A stretch of DNA of 64,000 bases from Steromphala cineraria (GCA_916613615.1 OU744730.1:6231582-6295581); one strand, 5' to 3'. Counted from the first letter of the stretch, positions 23,848 to 33,450 are shown. A program made the numbers and translations. The notes: generated by a model from the sequence alone, not told the origin.

Positions 23848-24537
23848 TATTCTATAAATATTCCACTTGCAATTAGTACGATATTCTTTGAAAATTGTGT
23901 TGGCTCGTTTAATAACAAATTAAAATGATACAAGCCACAGTTTCGAGAGAAATTGACAGTGGTAGGGTGAGAATGGGATGGATTTTAATAGAAACAATTC
24001 GATTCGTACTTGTAAGTGTTCATTTTTAACCAATATTAATTCCCCTTGAGGTCGTTACCCTGACATTTTTAACACTGCACTAAGGCTACCTCGGAGACTA
24101 AATTTCACCTGGATGTTTTACAGCAGCGACATCCAGTACTATCACCCTAACGTGAGCTGAGATGTTTTTCGTTTGAATAAACGATTTACTAACCAATAAA
24201 TAATTTTGCTTTTAAATTCGTGATCAGATAGAGTCATGTCCTTATAATCTGCTTAAATTATTGTCACGCTATCTGTATCTGAATCAATCCCTAACAGTAC
24301 ATGACAGCATGTATCATTCCGTGTAAACACTATTGCGTTCTAACCTGCAATAAGTCTTATAGTCTTGTAGAAAGTAGGGCAGGACTCTGCATTTTGTAAC
24401 AGCTATACTGCCCATAAAGTCGAGAGTAGAAGTGAGTTGTTGATTTGCTCTTGTCTTGCTTAGAGAGTAAAAGCTTTGTAACTTGAAGTTAAAGTGACTT
24501 CGCAGACCAACATTTCAAAGAGATCTTAAAATCTACA
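23848..24537. other. non-coding flank of the DIRS element
   Basis: A phrase near 24073-24098 ('ttaacactgcactaaggctacct') matches, inverted, part of the small MITE at 61739-61857. No exon was recognised. The sequence ends '...aaaatctaca' immediately before the DIRS TAT. Confidence 0.5.
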
Positions 24538-24559
24538 TATTATTTAGTTACTAACCTCC

Positions 24560-24715
24560 GACAAGTGACCTTAGCCTGTTAGCCATATAACATGTAATCG
24601 ACTCATTCCCACAGATGTAATGAAACATCATTACCCAGAACAATCGGAGTTATCTGCCCGTCACTAGTCCACTAGGTGGCGTGACCTGTCATCCAATTAG
24701 ATTCATTCACATTAC
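24560..24715 (+). repeat. DIRS left inverted terminal repeat
   Basis: The 156-bp sequence from 'gacaagtgaccttagcctg' to 'gattcattcacattac' is the reverse complement of 30807-30962 with no mismatch found by eye. The outer 22 bp (24538-24559) are unique to this end. In DIRS elements the left repeat carries the promoter; no TATA box is obvious here. Confidence 0.95.
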
Positions 24716-25190
24716 AGAGTCGGTTGGGTTCAGACGTGTTTTGTCTCGCTCCCCGATTGTGTTCTTTGAGCTATTTAACGTGTTTTGGTTGTTATTGACT
24801 CCTTTCTCTCTCAGTCTTCCTTTCTTTGTCTGTCTACTTCTCCTACGGGGTATTCATTCCTTGTGTCTGAATACTGTGTATTCGAGAAGTGTTCTGTTGA
24901 CACAGCGGCTGTGTCAACTTAGAGCGAGGTGTGCACGTGGTGTCGATTTCGGTCGTGCAGCACGTGCAGCTAGTGCGGGCCGTGGGTCGGGCCGTCTCTC
25001 TCTCTCTCCCTCTCTCGTCTAGGCCGGCGCCGCACGCTTCTCGCGGGGTCGGGCGCTTCCTAGCGCTTGCTTCGGGCAAGCGTCTCGCTGGGGTGTGCGC
25101 CTGGTCGCCTTCGCGCTTAGGCGCCTGGCCGCCTGGACGCTCACGCGCTGTGAGTTAGGACGCTCGTGCGCTGGTGCGCTTGGACGCTGC

Positions 25191-25246
25191 GCGCTTGTGC
25201 GCTTGTGCGCTTGTGCGCTTGTGCGCTTGTGCGCTTGAGCGCTTGG
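25191..25246 (+). repeat. 8-bp tandem repeat GCGCTTGT in DIRS leader
   Basis: Five perfect GCGCTTGT units, then GCGCTTGA and GCGCTTGG. They lie in the roughly 910-nt leader between the left terminal repeat and the Gag start. Degenerate GCGCTT/GCGCCT units continue on both sides, and perfect hairpins follow (for example GGCGCCTGA...TCAGGCGCC near 25402-25423, and CAGTGCGTTCACGCACTG near 25432-25449). The leader is therefore repetitive and strongly structured. Confidence 0.9.
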
Positions 25247-25626
25247 GTGCTGCCTCGCTTGCGTGCCTCTCGCTCTTAACTCAGGGGAGCTTCCCGCCAT
25301 GGGTAGCGCCTGAGTAGAGAGTCGACTGACACGTGCCGCCGGGTAGCGTCTGACGCTCGGGACTCAGGAAGCAAGCGGACTCGTGCGCTTGCGCTTGGAC
25401 AGGCGCCTGACGCCTCAGGCGCCGATTGATCAGTGCGTTCACGCACTGGTCGGACTTTAGAGACGAGACGCTCCTAGCGTTCTCCTCTCTCACTTGGACG
25501 GACCGGATCGAGACGCCTAGGCGTTCTCTCCGTGTCCACGGGAATAGCGGACGGGATCGAGGCGCACCAGGCGCTCTCTCCTTGTTCTCTTGATCTTTCA
25601 CCAGCCTCAGGCTGTCTCACTCCTGG

Positions 25627-27423
25627 ATGGCTCTGGTCCCCTGCGACTCGGCGTCTCCGTACGCGGGCTTCTGCGGGCGGTGCGGATCTCGCAAATCGGC
25701 GAGTTATGACCCCCACGTGGTCTGCCGCCTCTGCAGGAACACATGCCCGGAGGAGAATCGTTGCGTCGAGTGCGAGGGACTCACGCGGGAGCAACACAAG
25801 CGCTATCGCGCTGCCATCAGGAAGAGTGAGCTCCAACAGCGCAGGGGCAGGAAACCCAACCCAGGCGCGACCTCCACCGCAGGCGCGGCTGGGGCGTCAC
25901 CGGAGCACACGGATCTCATCATTTCCGAGGACGCTGGGGAGTTTGACGAACCTTCAAGCTCCCTGGTGTCGGACGTGGGGTCCTTGCGCTCGGACAGGTC
26001 CTTGCGAGACCCTATGCCGATAGGACGGGTGTCTGACCTCTCCCCACCGCGGGGTTCGTCCCCCGAGGGGCGCACACACTTGCCGGCCGACTCCCCACGG
26101 CGCGGGGGTCGCCGCAAGAAGGCCAAGAAGGCCAAGAAGCGCTCAAGGACGCCCACCCCTCCGACCTTCGATCAGCAGGCCTTCAAGGCCGACGTCCTCT
26201 CGTCCGTCAGGTCCATGCTGAAGGAGTTCGTCGGAACTCAGGACATGGACAAGGGCAGGACGGAGGTTCCCTTGACACCTCCTGTGGCACCCACCACCAG
26301 GTCGACTCGGCGCGTGACAGTTGTGTCGCCGGTCGCCTCGCCCCCCGACACGTCAGTGCCCTCCTCGCCTAGTTCTCAGCTAGGGGACAGAGCCGTGGGG
26401 GATCTCCTCCCGCGTGCTCCTCCGTTGTCCTCTGCTGGCGGCTTCCAGGAGGAGGAGGCACCTGATCAAGGCGAGAGGATGGCGGCCATCGCCGACTGGT
26501 GTGGGGTGAAGTTGCGAGAAGTGGACGGGGAATGCTCCCAGTCCAAGCAGGCTCGCCTCGAGACCTTTTGCCAGGAGGAGGAGGTGGTGAACCCCAGGAG
26601 CGTGTTGTTACCATCTCACCGTCTCCTCCTGGCGGCAGGCAAAGACCACGACGCACACGTGGCGTCGGCAGCACCGGGCCGTCTTCTCCCGCCGCTGGTG
26701 ATCTCAGATCGCCAGAGGGCGGGGCTCCCGGTCGCTTCTCCTCCGATCTCCCTCTCTCCCCCCGCCTTGGACAATGACATAAGGCGTGTGGCACCCCCAG
26801 GAGTTGCTCACTCCATCTCGGACGGCCACCTATCACACCTTGATAGGGAGGCCAGGAGCATCTTGGGCATGGCGAACTCCCTTGCCCACTCCTGCCAAGC
26901 CATGGCCGCCTTCGCCAAGGAGGCGGGGATGGAGGAAGGTGCAAAGGCACTATACCGCGGGTTTGGCTCTGCAGCAGGCAACATCGCGCAGATCATGTTG
27001 AGTGCCTCCCGCATCTCGGCGGGAGTCACTAACCTGAGGCGGGACGGGTTCCTGGCAAGAACCAACCTCCCGGCGGAGATGCGCACCCGCCTCAGGAACG
27101 CCCCAGCAGCGTCAGCGACGCTCTTTGACGGGCAAGTGGCGGAGGCGTTGCGACATCGGCAGGAGACCCAACAGCAAGAGCTGACCAACCGCTTGGCAGC
27201 GGGAGGAGGCAGGGTCTCCTCCGGGGTAACAACGCCTAAGAAACGTAGGGGGAACCCACCCCAATCTCCTACAGGTTTCAGAACCGGCGGAGTTTCCTTT
27301 CGGGATGGGGGCCGGCCAGGCAAGAGTCGCTACGACTTCAATGCCGGCCCCTCTCCCAAAAGGACCCCCAAGAAGCAGCGTGGCAAAGGTCGCGCGTTTG
27401 GTGACACTCCCAAGAAGCGATGA
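25627..27423 (+). CDS. DIRS Gag-like protein (598 aa)
   Basis: Probably the structural/nucleic-acid-binding protein of the retroelement. The start ATG at 25627 has G at +4 and precedes the Cys/His cluster. Residues 16-49 hold C16-x2-C19, D28-P-H30, C33-x2-C36, C40 and C46-x2-C49, a probable zinc-binding fold of the kind seen at the N terminus of DIRS Gag-like proteins. Residues about 75-300 are Pro/Ser/basic-rich and probably disordered, with a K/R cluster near 160-172. Residues about 400-520 look helical. A basic Gly-rich tail (to 598) ends in repeated KK/PKK motifs. The frame overlaps the RT frame by 119 nt. The identification rests on position and the Cys/His pattern, since the family is poorly conserved. 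Confidence 0.85.
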   Translation: MALVPCDSASPYAGFCGRCGSRKSASYDPHVVCRLCRNTCPEENRCVECEGLTREQHKRYRAAIRKSELQQRRGRKPNPGATSTAGAAGASPEHTDLIISEDAGEFDEPSSSLVSDVGSLRSDRSLRDPMPIGRVSDLSPPRGSSPEGRTHLPADSPRRGGRRKKAKKAKKRSRTPTPPTFDQQAFKADVLSSVRSMLKEFVGTQDMDKGRTEVPLTPPVAPTTRSTRRVTVVSPVASPPDTSVPSSPSSQLGDRAVGDLLPRAPPLSSAGGFQEEEAPDQGERMAAIADWCGVKLREVDGECSQSKQARLETFCQEEEVVNPRSVLLPSHRLLLAAGKDHDAHVASAAPGRLLPPLVISDRQRAGLPVASPPISLSPPALDNDIRRVAPPGVAHSISDGHLSHLDREARSILGMANSLAHSCQAMAAFAKEAGMEEGAKALYRGFGSAAGNIAQIMLSASRISAGVTNLRRDGFLARTNLPAEMRTRLRNAPAASATLFDGQVAEALRHRQETQQQELTNRLAAGGGRVSSGVTTPKKRRGNPPQSPTGFRTGGVSFRDGGRPGKSRYDFNAGPSPKRTPKKQRGKGRAFGDTPKKR

Positions 27424-29365
27424 CTTCTGGGAGTCTCCGCGCCTGCCGACAGCAGTAGTGTCAGACAAGGATGGGCCAGTGGGAGGCCGTCTTTCCAGCT
27501 TCGTGGCCAACTGGAGACAGTTGCAGCTGGACGAGTATGTCTGTCAGATCCTGGAGCGAGGGTTTCGTATACCCGTTCACACCCGCCCCCCGCTAACTTG
27601 TTCGCCAGTGGAGCGACTGCTAGAGCCGGAACGGCTGGCGCACACGTTGGGACAAGTGGAGATCCTGATCTCCAAGGAGGCGGTGAGCGAGCTCCCGCTC
27701 GAGGATCTGACACCAGGCTTTTACTCTCCGGTATTCGTGAGACCGAAGAAGGACCCGAAAAAATGGCGGCTGATTCACGACATGAAACAGTTCAACCGCT
27801 CCTACCTCGAGCGGCCGCCATATTTTCGGCTCTTGACCGTGCGGTCTGTCATGCGGTTGCTACAACCTTACGACCACATGGTGTCGTTGGATCTCCAGGA
27901 CGCGTACTTGCACATCCCAATCTGCCCCGCGGATCGCAAGTATCTCCGATTCGTCCTGGCAGGTCGCCACTTCCAGTGGAACGTGTTACCATTCGGAATC
28001 TCGACGGCACCATGGCTGTTCACCCGAGTGACCCAGCCCATCGTCCAGTTCTTACACAAGCACGACATCCAATTTGCGATGTATCTGGACGACGGGTTCG
28101 GGAGCCACTGCTCCCCGTCAGTTCTTTCCAGGCAAAGAGACTTCGTAATTGCTCTGTTCAGACGCCTGGGTTGGCTAGTCAACCTGGACAAATCGGACCT
28201 AGTACCGACGACGTCACTCGTCTTCCTAGGCGTCTTGCTGGACACGACCCAGGACAAAGCCTTTGTCACGGAAGAACGGATGGGGCGCTACAAGGAACTC
28301 CTAGCGCAGGCGTGTCGCGAGCCTCTCACGCTCCGACAGTGGCAACGTCTCCTAGGGTTCTTGACCTCGGCTCAAGACTATACGAAGAGGGGGAGACTCC
28401 ATCTCAGACCTCTTCAGATCGTTCTAAACGAGCATGTCCGAGAGGAGTCCTGCGGCCATCTCATCAGGATGCCACAGGACCTCTCACACCACCTCGAATG
28501 GTGGCAGAACGGAGACAATGTTCTGGCGGGGGTACCCCTCCGGCAACCCCCCGCCAGGAGCCAACTGTACGTGGACGCCTCCACACAAGGTTGGGGCGCT
28601 CACCTGGGGACAGACCAAACGGCGGGCGTGTGGTCTCCGACACAGGGGAGACGTCACGTCAACCTGTTGGAGTTAGACGCCATACGTCTGGCGATCAATC
28701 ACTGGTCAAACCAGCTGAAGGATCATGTGCTGTGCGTGCACACAGACAGCTCCACAGCGGCCTGGTCGATCAACAAGCAGGGATCGACCAAGGCGGGATC
28801 GCTGTTACAACTGGTGATAGAGCTATTTCGCCTGGTGGACAACCTCAATATCTCAATCAGAGCGGTGCACATCCCGGGAGCAAAGAACGTCCTAGCAGAC
28901 GCTCTCTCTCGCCCGGACAAACCTCCATCCACGGAGTGGATGTTGCACCCTCGAGTGTTCGAGGCGATTTGTCTCCAGTTCGGGAGGCCGCATGTCGACC
29001 TCTTTGCGACACGGCTCAATCACCAGTTGCCGGTATACGTGTCGCCGGTACCCGACCCCCTTGCATGGGGATTAGACGCTCTCTCGTTAGGGTGGGAGGG
29101 GATGGACGCTTACGCTTTTCCCCCCCCTGCCATCCTGACACAGGTAGTGACCAAAGTCCGGGAGACCAAGGTCCTGAAACTCCTCCTGGTTGCGCCGAAG
29201 TGGCCAGCGAGACCATGGTATGTGCCCCTCAGAAGGCTCTGCGCTCAGGAGCCGGTCCCCCTACCGCTCAGGTGGGACCTTCTCAGGAGCAACCCGAGCA
29301 AACGAGTGCACGAGAACCCCCAGGTCCTCCATCTGCACGTTTGGGTTGTCTCCAAGATGGGTTGA
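27305..29365 (+). CDS. DIRS reverse transcriptase / RNase H / methyltransferase-like polyprotein (686 aa)
   Basis: Copies the element's RNA into DNA. RT core: SPVFVRPKKD (141-150), KWRLIHD (153-159), SLDLQDAY with Asp196 and Asp199, LPFG (228-231), and the catalytic YLDD at 260-263. RNase H follows with the acidic set Asp424 (YVDAS), Glu456 (LLELDA), Asp481 (HTDSS) and Asp532 (ADALSR). The C-terminal part (about 560-640), with VDLFATRLN, YAFPPPAIL and LLVAPKWP, matches the methyltransferase-like (DAM) domain known in DIRS elements. The catalytic residues look intact. The start ATG at 27305 lies inside the Gag frame, one frame off, so expression may use frameshifting, reinitiation or splicing; the sequence does not say which. 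Confidence 0.93.
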   Translation: MGAGQARVATTSMPAPLPKGPPRSSVAKVARLVTLPRSDDFWESPRLPTAVVSDKDGPVGGRLSSFVANWRQLQLDEYVCQILERGFRIPVHTRPPLTCSPVERLLEPERLAHTLGQVEILISKEAVSELPLEDLTPGFYSPVFVRPKKDPKKWRLIHDMKQFNRSYLERPPYFRLLTVRSVMRLLQPYDHMVSLDLQDAYLHIPICPADRKYLRFVLAGRHFQWNVLPFGISTAPWLFTRVTQPIVQFLHKHDIQFAMYLDDGFGSHCSPSVLSRQRDFVIALFRRLGWLVNLDKSDLVPTTSLVFLGVLLDTTQDKAFVTEERMGRYKELLAQACREPLTLRQWQRLLGFLTSAQDYTKRGRLHLRPLQIVLNEHVREESCGHLIRMPQDLSHHLEWWQNGDNVLAGVPLRQPPARSQLYVDASTQGWGAHLGTDQTAGVWSPTQGRRHVNLLELDAIRLAINHWSNQLKDHVLCVHTDSSTAAWSINKQGSTKAGSLLQLVIELFRLVDNLNISIRAVHIPGAKNVLADALSRPDKPPSTEWMLHPRVFEAICLQFGRPHVDLFATRLNHQLPVYVSPVPDPLAWGLDALSLGWEGMDAYAFPPPAILTQVVTKVRETKVLKLLLVAPKWPARPWYVPLRRLCAQEPVPLPLRWDLLRSNPSKRVHENPQVLHLHVWVVSKMG

Positions 29366-30435
29366 GGAGCGCGGGGTTTTCAGAGGCGGTAGCCAACACA
29401 GTGGCAACCTCACAGCGGTCATCCACGCGCAAGCTGTATGACTTCCAATGGGCTTCCTTTATGGCATTTTGCGAGGGGAAAGGATTTGATGTGCAGGCAG
29501 TGACGGTACCTCAGGTCGCTGAGTACCTGGTCCACCTGCGCACAGCGAGGGGGCTCAAAGCCTCCTCCATCAACACGAACCTCGCAGCCATAATGTCCGT
29601 CCTTCGGAAGAAGGACCCCGGTCTGGACATTTCCATTCTAAAGGAACTCATTAGGACATACAGGAACGTGGATGGCCGCCACAAGCTAAGACCACCAGAG
29701 TGGGATCTGGCGATAGTGTTAAATCACCTCAAATCTGAGCACTATGAGCCGCTGACGGACACGACGCTGCTGCGTCTCACCATCAAGACTTGCTTTTTGG
29801 TTGCAATGGGGTCAGCGGCCAGGGTATCAGAACTGCACGCGTTGCAAGCTGATTTGCTCAGGTTTGAGGTGAGAGATGGGGGGTCAGCGACCTTGGGTCT
29901 GGCGCCAGACTTCCTGTGCAAGAACCAAGGCGCTGACGAACGCGGGAGGACCTTCACACTGCCATCAATCTCCCCGTCCATCGAGCCGACGGACGAGCAG
30001 GAACGTCTCCTCTGTCCAGTGCGCGCTCTACGCATCTACGTGGAGAAGACGCGGACATTGAGGCAAGGGAGGCGCAGACTCTTTCTGCCCCATTCCCAAA
30101 CGAGTTCCAAGGAGATTGACAAGAGGCAGTTGGGGGTCTACCTCAGGTCGGCGGTAATAGACGCCTACAAGGCGGCAGGATTACCGGCACCGGCGCGGAC
30201 CAACCCGCATGAAATTCGGGCCATCTCGGCGACAATGGCCCTTCATAGCAATTTGTCAGTGGCGGACATCATGGCCGGCTGCTTCTGGAAGTCGGGCTTG
30301 GTGTTCGCCAACCACTACCTGCGCGATGTCTCCACGGAGGACCTGGAGGGCGTAGCCCGTCTAGGGGCGCAGGTGTTTGCTCAGCAGCGGACCACGGGTG
30401 CTCCTCCTAGCAGGGGGCGCAACCCGCCACGTTGA
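29215..30435 (+). CDS. DIRS tyrosine recombinase (406 aa)
   Basis: Integrates the circular DNA form by site-specific strand exchange. The frame is open far upstream (to at least 27598) beneath the RT gene. The ATG at 29215, in a good context (gaccATGg), is chosen as the likely start because recombinase homology begins soon after. An N-terminal SAM-like/core-binding region spans about 55-150 (QRSSTRKLYDFQWASFMAF, VAEYLVHLR). Catalytic residues: Arg203 (AARVSELH), Lys236 (probable), His332 and Arg335 (PHEIRA), Trp358 (CFWKSG) and nucleophile Tyr368 (NHYLRD). All are present. It overlaps the RT frame by 151 nt. The true start is uncertain because the frame has no upstream stop nearby. Confidence 0.93.
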   Translation: MVCAPQKALRSGAGPPTAQVGPSQEQPEQTSAREPPGPPSARLGCLQDGLRSAGFSEAVANTVATSQRSSTRKLYDFQWASFMAFCEGKGFDVQAVTVPQVAEYLVHLRTARGLKASSINTNLAAIMSVLRKKDPGLDISILKELIRTYRNVDGRHKLRPPEWDLAIVLNHLKSEHYEPLTDTTLLRLTIKTCFLVAMGSAARVSELHALQADLLRFEVRDGGSATLGLAPDFLCKNQGADERGRTFTLPSISPSIEPTDEQERLLCPVRALRIYVEKTRTLRQGRRRLFLPHSQTSSKEIDKRQLGVYLRSAVIDAYKAAGLPAPARTNPHEIRAISATMALHSNLSVADIMAGCFWKSGLVFANHYLRDVSTEDLEGVARLGAQVFAQQRTTGAPPSRGRNPPR

Positions 30436-30475
30436 TGTCGCCCCACTCGTGGAGGCGGACATCCCAACACATGTC

Positions 30476-30481
30476 AATAAA
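30476..30481 (+). terminator. polyadenylation signal AATAAA of the DIRS transcript
   Basis: A canonical AATAAA lies 41 bp after the recombinase stop and upstream of the internal complementary region. Its position implies that the internal region and right repeat may lie outside the polyadenylated mRNA; genomic RNA would need read-through. Function is inferred from motif and position. Confidence 0.6.
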
Positions 30482-30656
30482 AGTTATCAATTAACGGTTT
30501 ACAGTGTTTTGTGGTGTTTTAATTACGGGTCGTCGACCTTGAGAGGTCAGACAATACGCCGATTAGAACGGTCGCTCGCTAGGTCGCCGATCCTCAGATC
30601 AATCTTGGGAGTTATCGCTGAACACGACGAATCCGGCCCACCACCTACAGTGGTAT

Positions 30657-30748
30657 CAGGCTAAGGTCACTTGTCGGAGGTTAGTAACTAAATAATAGTA
30701 CGTTTTTGATTAAACGTCATTATTTATACTTACCGTAGACAAGTGACC
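30657..30748. repeat. DIRS internal complementary region (fused element ends)
   Basis: 30657-30697 is the reverse complement of the left tip 24538-24578 (41 bp). 30695-30748 is the reverse complement of the right tip 30952-31005 (54 bp). The two overlap by the three bases ATA (30695-30697), which mark the circle junction. In DIRS biology this region templates completion of the two element ends and yields a circular molecule. Confidence 0.96.
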
Positions 30749-30806
30749 GTCGTCACTCCCGCCCGCCTCCCCTCTTACGCATCCGCCGTTAAGTTGGGAC
30801 TCCTAG

Positions 30807-30962
30807 GTAATGTGAATGAATCTAATTGGATGACAGGTCACGCCACCTAGTGGACTAGTGACGGGCAGATAACTCCGATTGTTCTGGGTAATGATGTTTC
30901 ATTACATCTGTGGGAATGAGTCGATTACATGTTATATGGCTAACAGGCTAAGGTCACTTGTC
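30807..30962 (+). repeat. DIRS right inverted terminal repeat
   Basis: 156 bp from 'gtaatgtgaatgaatctaat' to 'ggctaaggtcacttgtc', an exact inverted match by eye to 24560-24715. The outer 43 bp (30963-31005) are unique to this end and are represented only in the internal complementary region. Confidence 0.95.
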
Positions 30963-31137
30963 TACGGTAAGTATAAATAATGACGTTTAATCAAAAACGT
31001 ACTATATAAACATGAGAGTAACATTCACTAATATATTGGTAATACAGCACTGTGTTGGTTTAAGAGTTAACTCGCTGTGACATGAGGTTGAAGGGATTTA
31101 CAAAACAAATCTTAAAGTAGCAAGTTTAAAGTCTTAA

Positions 31138-31478
31138 AGGGACAGTAGCATGAGTTTAGGAGGAATATAAGGTGATGTCAGGAACATGAAAATAAATGGT
31201 TCAATTGTAAAGACAATTTATTTAGACTTAATGAAGTAGCATTAAATCAAATATGAATTCTAAAGTTCATTTTCCATTTTTCTTTCTTACACAAAATGAA
31301 TTAAAGGTGTTCACACAAAATGGTCGCCAATGGACTTTATGTGAATCGTTATGATTTGTTTTCTGACTATGGATGATTGGTTTGTGTAATTATTATCTTG
31401 AAATTATCAAAATTAAACATGAAGCGTTAACATACAATTATCAGTGAATATTTTTTCAAAAACCCTGCTACTGCCCTT
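31138..31478 (+). mobile_element. TTAA-flanked MITE copy (diverged)
   Basis: Starts AGGGACAGTAGCATG with TTAA at 31134-31137, carries 'aggaatataaggtgatgtca' and 'atggtcgccaatggac', and ends CTGCTACTGCCCTT. The right flank is TTCA rather than TTAA, a mutated duplication. It lies 132 bp outside the DIRS right end and is an older, separate insertion. Confidence 0.85.
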
Positions 31479-32689
31479 TTCAAATCCAGTAAGGGGCCGT
31501 TATAATGATCTCTTGTATGTAGTAGCACTGTTTATACATAATATATTAACACTCGTAGGTAAAACTATGTAATTAGACTGTACCTGAATAAACCCATTAG
31601 AATAAATCAGTCTTTTTGTTGCATTTCATTATATGTTCAAACATGTCTGTTCTGCTCGTCCAATTATCTCTGTTTTCGTGCATGTAGTTCTTATCATTGA
31701 TGTGTATGCAAAACGACATGAAGGATAATACAGATTTGTTGTTGCAAAGGTTCCCTTCAAACTGTCCTATTGTCTCTGTTATCTACATAGGCGATGTATG
31801 TTTTACTTTTGGAATGCATTGACTGTTTTGTTACGGCACATGCTGGATATGCCTTGCCTATCACGTAATTTACCTATATGAAACTCCTCTGGTATCGCTG
31901 TTACTTCCTAGTTATTGAACATGTCGGTTATAGTCTTCTTGTATTGTTCTCCAGTTTTGACAGTGTACCTTTTACAGTTCTGTTGTGTATGAAAATATAT
32001 GAATTTGCAAGAGGTATGATATTTCATAACTGATATATTCTTGCATAACATAAATGTATAGTAATCATAGTGGACGAATTACTTTTATCATCCAAAACTG
32101 TGTTCCACAGAATATATCGCTTGTGGGAGATCAGTTTTGACAGTAGATTTTTAACAATGCCCTGTCATAAGCTAGTACATGACATCACAAACGTTTTGCA
32201 TCATCAGTAATGACAAACAATGTTATGTCACAATGCAATGACCTCATAACACGATGACGTGACAGTGCTACGACATCACTAGTTTGTTCTAGGGCTATGT
32301 AGTTTTTAAAGATGTACATGTTTATGCTTTTGTAATTAAAGATGATTTTTGATGATAAATAGAATCTCATCCTCGTGTTTTCTGATATCAAAATAGCAAC
32401 ACAAGTTGATAGAAGTAACCTCTCTATTTCTATTTATCATATATTTGCAGATGTCGATAATAGCTGTACTATTGGTGTTGTATTTCAAGCATGGGATCTG
32501 TAGTCTGATCGATGTAATGGAAGCTGTCCTCTTATCCACCAGACTGATTTTATTATACCATATGGTCAACCGTCCCTGGACAGACATCACTGGTCTGCCC
32601 CAGACCGATATATATCTGGACATTAGTGTTGATTAAAGGAAACGACGTTGGTGCTGAATGTTCGGTAAAGGGATTAACGGTGTCGATAT
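31479..32689. other. non-coding stretch, no gene seen
   Basis: AT-rich. At 32336-32636 short frames on both strands overlap and lack recognisable domains. Confidence 0.5.
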
Positions 32690-33450
32690 GTGATCCCATA
32701 TGACCGCTGGATTTGTTGTCGATAATCGTATGTGTTGATCAATGACGTGTGTAATATTAATTCTCGTTTCTGTTTCTCAATATGGGATTAGATATAAGTT
32801 TTGGACTTGGTGGTGTTAATCATATGTGTTGATTCATTCGGGCAATGACGTGTTTGATTTAAATTCTCGTTTTATCTTGATAATTACCACTGGTCTTGTT
32901 GGCAATATGCAACTGTGTTTATCCATTCGGGCAATGGCGTGTTTGATATGAATTCAAGTTCGTGTTACCCGATATGTGATCCAATATGGCCCTTGGACTT
33001 GTTGGCAATAAACATATGTGTTGATCCATTCGGGCAATGATGTATGTAATATTAAATCTCGTTTCTGTTTCTCAATATTGGATTAAATATAACCTTTGGA
33101 CTTGTTGGTGTTAATCATATGTGTTGAGTCATTCGAGCAATGACAATCGTGTGTGTTGATCCATTCAGGCAATGACGTGTTTGATTTAAACTTTCGTATA
33201 TATTCCTTGCTTTCTGATCCAAAATGGCCGCTGGACTTGCTGGTGACATTCGAGCAATGACGTGTTTAATAAATATTCTGGTTTATGTCTATTATGTTTA
33301 TGTGATTCCATAGTTTTGATCTATTCGAACAATGACTTGTATGATAAACGTTCTCGTTTACCTTTCTCATAAGGCAGCTGGACATGTTGGTGATATTCAT
33401 ATGTGCTGATCCATTCGTGCAATGACGTGTCGGATGTAAATTGTCGCTTA
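32690..33450. repeat. degenerate satellite with CATTCGGGCAATGACGTG core
   Basis: The phrase 'gatccattcgggcaatgacg' and variants recur about every 75-105 bp (near 32737, 32831, 32919, 33023, 33126, 33158, 33245, 33318, 33408). Between them are variants of 'ggacttgttggtgttaatca' and 'attctcgtttctgtttctca'. It is old and uneven, with no coding sense. Confidence 0.85.

Larger units (their letters stand above)
24538..31005 (+). mobile_element. complete DIRS-type tyrosine-recombinase retrotransposon
   Basis: A 6.47-kb GC-rich insert in AT-rich DNA. It has split inverted terminal repeats (24560-24715 and 30807-30962, 156 bp, identical by eye), unique outer tips (22 bp left, 43 bp right), an internal complementary region at 30657-30748 and three long intact frames: Gag-like, RT/RNase H/methyltransferase-like, and tyrosine recombinase. 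No integrase or LTR is present. The fused tips in the internal region show that the right tip ends and the left tip begins at one shared TAT, which fixes the element ends at TAT 24538-24540 and TAT 31003-31005. Known DIRS biology (circular DNA intermediate, recombinase insertion without target duplication) fits every part. No stops or frameshifts are visible, so it may be capable of activity; that is inference. Confidence 0.96.

Noticed and set aside
24843..25836. Arg/Ala-rich open frames on both strands in the DIRS leader
   Set aside because: GC-rich tandem repeats leave all frames open; no DIRS protein is expected here, and the Gag start with the Cys/His cluster is at 25627.
26369..29216. 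Long antisense and alternate-frame open frames within the DIRS genes
   Set aside because: Shadows of the GC-rich coding sequence, without known domains.
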